64,000 nt of DNA from JACDER01 sp963842575 (GTDB lineage Bacteria; Actinomycetota; Thermoleophilia; Gaiellales; Gaiellaceae), in assembly GCA_963842575.1 (NCBI GenBank), contig CAWJGS010000004.1:248001-312000 (forward strand). The letters run 5' to 3'. Each line of letters opens with the position of its first letter. The first letter of the stretch is position 1. Shown here one piece after another: positions 58,673 through 64,000 of this stretch. The notes under the pieces were generated by a model. That model saw only the letters and a program-made list of their open reading frames with translations. It had not been told where the DNA came from and did not search any database. The position numbers were made by a program, and so were the translations under genes.

Positions 58673-59434
58673 GTGAAAGCGTCATGGGTCCCGGTCGCGC
58701 TCGTCGCACTTCTCGTCGTAGCGGGCTGCGGCGGCCGTTCCTATCCCAAGCGCGCGACGGTCACCGGGCCGCTCGTCGAGGGCGCTGACCCGGCCGCCGG
58801 CGCCTGGCTCTTCCGCCCTGCGGGGAAGCCAAAGCGGCTCGTCATCTTCTTCCACGGTCAGGGAGGGCCCGAAGAAACAACGCCGGCCGACCATCGCCCG
58901 TGGATAGACCACCTGGTGGCGGAGGGGAACGCCGTCATCTACCCCCGCTACGAGCAGAGCTACGCCACCGCGGTGATCGGCCCCGCCGTCGCCGGCGTCA
59001 GAACGGCCTCCGAGCACCTCGACGAGCCTGGCCTTCCTGTCATCGCGATCGGGTACTCGCGCGGCGGGGGACTCGCCGTCGAGTACGCCGCGGTCGCTGG
59101 TGAGGAGGGAGTCCCGGTACCTCGGGCAGTCGAGGCCGTCAACACGGTGGCAGCCGGTGACCAGGCGCAGCTGGTCGACATCCGCCCGCTCCGGCATGAC
59201 ACCGTCCTGTCGCTGATCGTGAGCGACAAGGACAGCCTCGGCGCCACGGGCGCGCGGGCTCTCCTTCGCCGCCTGAGGCTATCCGGCTTTCCGGGCTCGC
59301 AGATACAGGTGCACTTCGCGCGCTCGACCGTGTCCTTCCTCGCTGACCACGCGGGACCGATGGGCAGCTCGCCAGGCGCCCGAAGGGCGTACTGGGACCC
59401 CACGGACGCGCTCCTCAGGAAGCTCGGCGCCTGA
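58673..59434 (+). CDS. Alpha/beta-hydrolase lipoprotein, second of the tandem pair
   Basis: 253-aa paralogue of the preceding protein, alignable from end to end, with lipobox VAGC (C19), RLVIFFHGQGG, VIAIGYSRGGGLAVEY (nucleophile S) and LIVSDKDSLG. The block that reads FARSHGSFKADH in the first copy is FARSTVSFLADH here, so the first of two histidines is lost but the ADH one remains. This marks the ADH histidine as the more likely catalytic one, or this copy as diverging. Its 3' end overlaps the convergent gene by 20 nt. Confidence 0.87.
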   Translation: MKASWVPVALVALLVVAGCGGRSYPKRATVTGPLVEGADPAAGAWLFRPAGKPKRLVIFFHGQGGPEETTPADHRPWIDHLVAEGNAVIYPRYEQSYATAVIGPAVAGVRTASEHLDEPGLPVIAIGYSRGGGLAVEYAAVAGEEGVPVPRAVEAVNTVAAGDQAQLVDIRPLRHDTVLSLIVSDKDSLGATGARALLRRLRLSGFPGSQIQVHFARSTVSFLADHAGPMGSSPGARRAYWDPTDALLRKLGA

Positions 59435-60029
59435 CGGCTCTCCAGCCCTGGGCGGCGAGCCACTTGGGGATGCGGCGGCTGGAGGTCGCGAGCGCTTCGT
59501 CCAGCGCGTCGCCCGCCTGCTCGTGGATCCCCTCCCCGTGGCCGACGAGGATGTGTCTCGGCTCGAGGCCGCCGAGCCGCTGAGGCGGGAGGAACCGCAG
59601 GAACGCATGGACGCCGAGGCGGTCGCCCGGCGCGAGGTAGTACGGGGCCGTCCCGAGCGCGTCGCCGCAGACGAGGACGCGCCGCTGCGGCCACCAGAGC
59701 GCGATCTCCGTCCACAGCCGCGTGCGCACGATGCGGAGCGGCTGGAAGGGCGTGCCGGGGACGAGCTGGAAGGGCGTTACGTGCAGCGGGACGCCGAAGG
59801 TCTTCGCGAGCGTCGCGCAGTCGCGCCGGTGGCGGTCGAGCAGCTGGACGACGCCGGCGGGCTCCCCGAGCGCGCGGATTCGGTCCTCCACCCCGTCCCC
59901 CTCGACCGCATCGATGAGCCAGACCTTCCCGTCGAGGACGAGCGCGTGCGAGCAGCGCTGCATGAAGGCGGGCTCGGCCGCGATCCAGCCGATCCCCCAC
60001 TCCTGCTCGTCGCAGAAGCGGACGTCCAT
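59415..60029 (-). CDS. Metallo-beta-lactamase-fold-like protein, metal site degenerate
   Basis: 204-aa protein from ATG 60029 (MDVRFCDEQEWGIGWIAAEP). Strand pattern HALVLDGKVWLIDAVEG, VVQLLDRHRRDCATLAKTFG, RVLVCGDALGTAPYYLAPGD and HILVGHGEGIHEQ recalls the metallo-beta-lactamase fold, but the HxHxDH metal motif is degraded to RHRRDC. It overlaps the DNA methyltransferase stop (ATGA), so the two are one operon. Function unknown. Confidence 0.7.
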   Translation of the reverse strand: MDVRFCDEQEWGIGWIAAEPAFMQRCSHALVLDGKVWLIDAVEGDGVEDRIRALGEPAGVVQLLDRHRRDCATLAKTFGVPLHVTPFQLVPGTPFQPLRIVRTRLWTEIALWWPQRRVLVCGDALGTAPYYLAPGDRLGVHAFLRFLPPQRLGGLEPRHILVGHGEGIHEQAGDALDEALATSSRRIPKWLAAQGWRAVRRRAS

Positions 60030-60838
60030 CAGGCGGCGAGCCGCTCCTGCATCACCCGCACCGACTCGGGATTCGAGTCGATCAGGACGTACCGCCGTCC
60101 CAGCTCGGCGGCGGCGGCGCCCAGCGTCCCGCTCCCCGCGAACGGGTCGAGGCACCAGTCGCCCTCGCGTGTCGAGGCCTGGAGCATGCGGCGCAGGATC
60201 CCCAGGGGCTTCTGGGTCGGGTAGCCGGTCTTCTCCTTGCCCGTCGGGGAGACGATGGTGTGCCACCACACATCGGTCGGCAACTTCCCTCTGGCCGCCT
60301 TCTCCGCCGTGACGAGGCCCGGCGCCATGTACGGCTCGCGGTCGACGGCCTCCGAGTCGAAGTAGTAGCTCTCCGTGTCCTTGACGTACACGAGGATCGT
60401 GTCGTGCTTGGCCGGCCAGCGGCGCTTGGCGCGCGCGCCGTAGTCGTAGGCCCAGATGATCTCGTTGAGGAATTGCTCGCGGCCGAAGATCTCGTCGCAG
60501 AGGAGCTTGACGTAGTGCGCCTCGCGGTAGTCGAGGTGGAGGTAGAGCGTCCCCGTCTCGTGCAGGACGCGGCGGAGCTCGCGCAGGCGCGGCTCGAGGA
60601 AGCCGAGGTAATCGTCGAACGAGTCGCGATATGAGCTCTCCTGGAGGAGGCGCGTCGCGTAGCGGCGGCCCTTGAAGCCGGTGCGGTCGCCGTCCTCGTC
60701 CGCCACGGCCTCGAGCGTCCTGCGCGTCTGGCGGCGGCCCGTGTTGAAGGGCGGATCGGCGTAGACGAGCTGGAAGGAGCCGTCCGGAAGGCCCGGCAGG
60801 ACGTCGAGGTTGTCGCCGAGGTAGATCGATTCCTCCAC
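60029..60838 (-). CDS. Site-specific DNA methyltransferase, beta class, no restriction partner
   Basis: 269-aa DNA methyltransferase with the N6-adenine/N4-cytosine catalytic motif early (LVYADPPFNTGR, DPPF at 28-31) and the SAM motif late (WCLDPFAGSGTLGAAAAELG). This order (IV before I) defines the beta class, as in CcrM. The target-recognition region is about 60-190. No restriction endonuclease gene lies nearby; the downstream partner is a metallo-beta-lactamase-like protein. A regulatory (orphan) methyltransferase is likely. Confidence 0.9.
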   Translation of the reverse strand: MEESIYLGDNLDVLPGLPDGSFQLVYADPPFNTGRRQTRRTLEAVADEDGDRTGFKGRRYATRLLQESSYRDSFDDYLGFLEPRLRELRRVLHETGTLYLHLDYREAHYVKLLCDEIFGREQFLNEIIWAYDYGARAKRRWPAKHDTILVYVKDTESYYFDSEAVDREPYMAPGLVTAEKAARGKLPTDVWWHTIVSPTGKEKTGYPTQKPLGILRRMLQASTREGDWCLDPFAGSGTLGAAAAELGRRYVLIDSNPESVRVMQERLAA

Positions 60839-60860
60839 GGCACCACCTTAGACTCGGCAC

Positions 60861-61754
60861 ATGACGCGGATCGTCCTCGGCTGCGGGAACTTCGGCGGGA
60901 TCGGCTCCGCGCCGGAGCTCTTCGGCCAGGGCGAGTCGGAGGACGAGGCCTTCGCGATCATGGACGCGGCCTGGGACGAAGGCATTCGCTGGTTCGACAC
61001 GGCGGACGCCTACGGCGGCGGCCGCAGCGAGACGGCGATCGGCAAGTGGATCCGCGCGACCGGCAACCGTCCGCGGCTGACGACGAAGACCTACAACCCG
61101 ATGGACGCGGGCGAAGACCACGGCCTCGCTCCCGACCGCATCCTTCGCCAGATCGAGACGAGCCTCGAGCGGCTCGGCGTCGACCGCGTGGACGTCTATC
61201 TCGCGCACGAGTTCGATCCGGAGACGCCGTACGCCGAGTCCGTCGGCGCGTACGAGCGGCTCGTCGAGGAGGGCACGATCGGCGCGTACGGCGTCTCGAA
61301 CTTCGACGCGGCGCAGCTCGAGGAGGCCCTCGCAGTGGGCCGGCCCTCGCTCGTCCAGAACTCGTACTCCCTCCTGGAGCGCGGCGACGAGGAGGGCGTC
61401 CTGCCGCTCTGCGCCGACCACGGGCTCGACTACCAGGCGTTCAGCCCGCTCGCGGGCGGCTGGCTCACCGGGAAGTACCGGCCGGGCGAGGCACATCCCG
61501 AGGGCTCGCGGATGACGCTCCGGCCAGGCCCGTACGCACATCTCGACGTGGAGCGCGTCCACAGAGGAGTCGAACGCCTCAGAGAGCGCGGCGATCCGGC
61601 GACGCTCGCGCTTGCGTGGGTGATCTCACACCCCGCCGTCTCGGCGGCGGTCGTCGGGCCGCGCCGCCCCGAGCATCTCCAGCCGGCCCTCGCAGCGCGC
61701 GACCTCGACCTGTCCCCCAGCGAGCGCGACGAGATCGCGTCATTCTTCGACTGA
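60861..61754 (+). CDS. Aldo/keto reductase
   Basis: 297-aa NADPH-dependent reductase. The catalytic tetrad is visible: D and Y in RWFDTADAYGGGRSE, K in LTTKTYNPMD, and H in VYLAHEFDPE. The cofactor end is AAVVGPRRPEHLQPALAARD. It is the first gene of a three-gene operon (1-nt and 4-nt overlaps) with an ornithine-cyclodeaminase-family protein and a threonine-dehydratase-like enzyme. Confidence 0.92.
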   Translation: MTRIVLGCGNFGGIGSAPELFGQGESEDEAFAIMDAAWDEGIRWFDTADAYGGGRSETAIGKWIRATGNRPRLTTKTYNPMDAGEDHGLAPDRILRQIETSLERLGVDRVDVYLAHEFDPETPYAESVGAYERLVEEGTIGAYGVSNFDAAQLEEALAVGRPSLVQNSYSLLERGDEEGVLPLCADHGLDYQAFSPLAGGWLTGKYRPGEAHPEGSRMTLRPGPYAHLDVERVHRGVERLRERGDPATLALAWVISHPAVSAAVVGPRRPEHLQPALAARDLDLSPSERDEIASFFD

Positions 61755-62716
61755 TGCTGGTGCTCAACCAGGAAGAGGTCGAGCGGCTCCTCGACATGGA
61801 CGGCTGCATCGAGGCCATGGCCGGCGCCTTGACGGCGCTTGCCGCAGGCGAGGTGGACATGCCGCTCCGCTACGTCTTCAGCCCGGCCGGCGGGTCGACG
61901 CTCATCGGGCTCATGCCCGCGCACCGGGCCGGCGACGACCCGCTGTACTCGCTGAAGACGGTGTGCGTCTTTCCCGACAACCCCAAGCGGGGACTGGACG
62001 CGCACCAGGGGACGGTGACGCTGTTCGACGGGGAGACCGGCGTCGTGAAGACGGTGATGAACGCGTCCGCGATCACCGCGATCCGGACGGCCGCCGTCTC
62101 GGCGGTCGCGACGCGTCTCCTCGCCCGGAAGGACGCCCGCAAGCTCGCGATCCTCGGGGCGGGCGTGCAGGCGCGTTCGCACCTCGACTCGATGCGTGCG
62201 ATCCACGACTTCGGCCAGACCGTCCTGTACAGCCCGACGGCCGGGCATGCTCAGGCGCTGGCGGAGGAGTTCGGCGTGGAGGCGGCCGGCTCGGCGGAGG
62301 AGGCCGTGCAGGACGCGGACGTCGTCGTGACCGCCACGAACGCGACGTCGCCCGTCCTCGAGCTCCGCTGGCTGAAAGAGGGCGCGCACGTCAACGCAGT
62401 CGGCGGGCGGCCGCCGCAGATGACAGAGCTCGATCCCGAGACGCTCGCGGCCGCCGCGCTCTTCGTCGACCGGCGCGAGTCGGCCGAGAACGAGGCGGGC
62501 GACTACCGGCGGGCGCTGGAGGAAGGCGCGATCGGCCCCGGCCACATCCGCGCCGAGATCGGAGAGGTGCTGATCGGATCGAAGCCGGGCCGGGAGAGCG
62601 ACGCGGAGCTGACGATCTTCCGCTCGCTCGGTCTCGCGGTCGAGGATCTCGCCGCGGCCGAGTACGTGGTGCGCCGCGCGCGCGAGACGGGCGCGGGCAT
62701 CGAAGTCCCGCTTTGA
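61754..62716 (+). CDS. Ornithine cyclodeaminase / mu-crystallin family protein
   Basis: 320-aa Rossmann-fold dehydrogenase-like enzyme. Family features: LNQEEVERLLDMDGCIEAMA, the NAD-binding LAILGAGVQARSHLDSMRAI, VVVTATNATSPVL and HVNAVGGRPPQMTELD. Family members deaminate ornithine, reduce cyclic imino acids or act as alanine/ketimine reductases; here the neighbour is a threonine/serine dehydratase. ATG 61754 shares a base with the aldo/keto reductase stop. Confidence 0.9.
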   Translation: MLVLNQEEVERLLDMDGCIEAMAGALTALAAGEVDMPLRYVFSPAGGSTLIGLMPAHRAGDDPLYSLKTVCVFPDNPKRGLDAHQGTVTLFDGETGVVKTVMNASAITAIRTAAVSAVATRLLARKDARKLAILGAGVQARSHLDSMRAIHDFGQTVLYSPTAGHAQALAEEFGVEAAGSAEEAVQDADVVVTATNATSPVLELRWLKEGAHVNAVGGRPPQMTELDPETLAAAALFVDRRESAENEAGDYRRALEEGAIGPGHIRAEIGEVLIGSKPGRESDAELTIFRSLGLAVEDLAAAEYVVRRARETGAGIEVPL

Positions 62717-63660
62717 TCCCCGCCGCCGAGATTCGCAAAGCCCAGGCCGCGATCGAGGGCGCGGCCGTCCGCACTCCCCTCCTCCGGCTGAACGCGCCCG
62801 AGGCGGACGCGGAGATCTACCTCAAGCTCGAGAACCTGCAGCCGATCGGCTCGTTCAAGATCCGCGGCGCGACGAACGCGATCCGGCAGACATCGCCGGA
62901 CGAGCTCCGCGCCGGGGTCGTCACGGCCAGCGCCGGGAACATGGCTCAGGGGGTGGCATGGGCGGCACGCGAGGCCGGCGTCCCCTGCACGGTGATCGTC
63001 CCCGACCACGCGCCGCAGACGAAGCTGGACGCGATCGAGCGGCTCGGCGGGAGCATCGTGAAGGTCTCGCTGGACGAGTGGTGGGACGCACTCACCAACT
63101 ACGGGATGGACGGCGTCGAAGGCGTCTTCATCCACCCGGTGGCCGACGAGCGGGTCATGGCGGGCAACGGGACGATCGGGATGGAGATCGTCGAGGACCT
63201 GCCGAGCCCCGACGTCGTCCTCATCCCGTTCGGCGGAGGTGGGCTCACGACGGGGATCGCGAGCGCGCTGCGTGCGTTCGCACCGAACGCGAAGGTCTAC
63301 CCGGTCGAGCCGGAGACGGGCGCTCCGCTGGCCGCGTCGCTTGCCGCGGGCGAGCCCCAGGAGATCTCGTACACGCCGTCCTTCGTCGACGGAGCGGGCG
63401 CCCGCATGGTGCTGCCTGAGATGTGGCCGCGCGTGCGCGAGGTCGTCGACGGCTCGCTCACCGCCTCGCTCGAGGAGACGGCCGGCGCGATCCGCCTGCT
63501 CGCGGAGCGGGCGCGCGTGATCGCGGAGGGAGCAGGCGCGCTCGGAGTGGCCGCCGCGCTCGCCGGCCGCGCGGGCACGGGAAGGATCGTGTGCGTCGTC
63601 TCGGGCGGGAACATCGACTTCTCGACGCTGTCCACGATCCTCGCCGGCGACACGCCATGA
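62713..63660 (+). CDS. Threonine/serine dehydratase-like PLP enzyme
   Basis: 315-aa fold-type II PLP enzyme. The Schiff-base Lys is K49 in QPIGSFKIRGA, with SAGNMAQGVAW (phosphate/Asn loop) and FGGGGLTTGIAS (PLP-phosphate glycine loop). There is no ACT or other regulatory domain, so it is a short catabolic-type deaminase/racemase rather than biosynthetic IlvA. TTG 62713 overlaps the previous stop (TTGA). Confidence 0.9.
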   Translation: MIPAAEIRKAQAAIEGAAVRTPLLRLNAPEADAEIYLKLENLQPIGSFKIRGATNAIRQTSPDELRAGVVTASAGNMAQGVAWAAREAGVPCTVIVPDHAPQTKLDAIERLGGSIVKVSLDEWWDALTNYGMDGVEGVFIHPVADERVMAGNGTIGMEIVEDLPSPDVVLIPFGGGGLTTGIASALRAFAPNAKVYPVEPETGAPLAASLAAGEPQEISYTPSFVDGAGARMVLPEMWPRVREVVDGSLTASLEETAGAIRLLAERARVIAEGAGALGVAAALAGRAGTGRIVCVVSGGNIDFSTLSTILAGDTP

Positions 63661-64000
63661 CCGAGATCCGCGCCGCCTCCGACGTCGACCCGGAGGCGCT
63701 GCGGCGGCACGTCATCGAGGCATGGGGCGCGGAAGTGGTCGTCGCGCACGACGAGGCCATGTACCCGGCGCGCCATCCCGGCTTCGTCGCCGTGCGGGAA
63801 GGGGAGATCGTCGGGCACGTCTCCTACCGCGGCGACGGCGAGCGCTGCGAGATCGTCTCCATCGACGCGGAACCGAAGCACGGCGGCATCGGGTCGCTGC
63901 TGCTGGACGCCGCCGTCGGAGCCGCCCGCGAGCAGGGCTACAGGGTCGTGTGGCTGACCACCACGAACGACAACCTCGACGCGCTCCGCTTCTATCAGCG
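63657..64000 (+). CDS. GNAT acetyltransferase, cut by the window end
   Basis: The first 114 residues of a GNAT protein (AVREGEIVGHVSYRGDGERC, SIDAEPKHGGIGSLLLDAAV, VVWLTTTNDNLDALRFYQR) with the acetyl-CoA motif HGGIGSLLL. ATG 63657 overlaps the previous stop by 4 nt. The C-terminus lies outside the window. Confidence 0.88.
   Translation, partial: MTEIRAASDVDPEALRRHVIEAWGAEVVVAHDEAMYPARHPGFVAVREGEIVGHVSYRGDGERCEIVSIDAEPKHGGIGSLLLDAAVGAAREQGYRVVWLTTTNDNLDALRFYQ

Overview
The window is a high-GC bacterial chromosome segment with closely packed genes, many overlapping by 1-8 nt (ATGA, GTGA or TGATG junctions) and frequent GTG/TTG starts. The gene complement fits a deep-branching actinobacterium of the Thermoleophilia type (Solirubrobacterales/Gaiellales): an actinobacterial-type LexA box (CGAACATGTGTTCG), SoxR, an adenosylcobalamin-dependent ribonucleotide reductase, DrrAB-like exporters, DUF4389 proteins and a MauE/MauA-like operon. 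That placement is inference, because no rRNA is present.

Layout. 0-5.5 kb: sigma-70 factor, topA, a PlsC acyltransferase and a 5'-3' exonuclease. 5.5-8.9 kb: histone-deacetylase-like hydrolase and a DrrA/DrrB-type ABC exporter with two permeases. 9-15.3 kb: BBE-type FAD oxidase, YciI protein and a three-gene translationally coupled operon (MauE-thioredoxin fusion, Tat-exported Cys-rich protein, CcdA-beta-propeller fusion). 15.3-21.5 kb: proline-racemase-family enzyme, homocysteine methyltransferase, and a Rieske protein operon facing soxR across a SoxR-type 19-bp-spacer promoter. 21.5-26 kb: transporters, DUF4389, TetR, a scrambled pair of gene fragments and an aquaporin. 26-28.3 kb: rnpB, a zinc ribbon, lexA with its SOS box, a VOC protein and tRNA-Leu.

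28.3-34.7 kb is the accessory part: an IS481-type element with 28-bp terminal repeats, then a graveyard of phage/plasmid-like remnants (SSB tail, primase zinc finger, DNA ligase fragment, SGNH/GSCFA pair) with two families of direct repeats, ending at tRNA-Thr. 34.7-43.6 kb: PQQ-like propeller, holB, tmk, galE, LytR_C protein, CmoB-like methyltransferase, O-antigen-ligase-like protein and a secreted glycosidase-like protein (replication plus envelope polysaccharide). 43.7-49.4 kb: nrdJ, a decayed HNH endonuclease and a Zn alcohol dehydrogenase. 49.4-57.9 kb: a string of small enzymes, a secreted polyproline protein, and a MarR-MFS operon divergent from yceI-FMN reductase. 57.9-64 kb: twin lipoprotein hydrolases, a solitary DNA methyltransferase and an amino-acid catabolic operon.

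Two things stand out. (1) The gaps before the CmoB-like gene and before nrdJ each hold a copy of an RNA-like element. The two copies share an identical 10+10-nt internal loop inside stems that differ by compensating changes; I cannot match it to a known riboswitch. (2) The MauE-Trx / Tat Cys-rich / CcdA-propeller operon looks like a methylamine-dehydrogenase-style maturation module in which the light-chain-like protein has only one Trp. In addition, at least ten otherwise intact genes, including topA, tmk and nrdJ, carry single-base frameshifts. This is best explained by an unpolished long-read assembly, so frame-broken genes here should not be read as true pseudogenes without checking.
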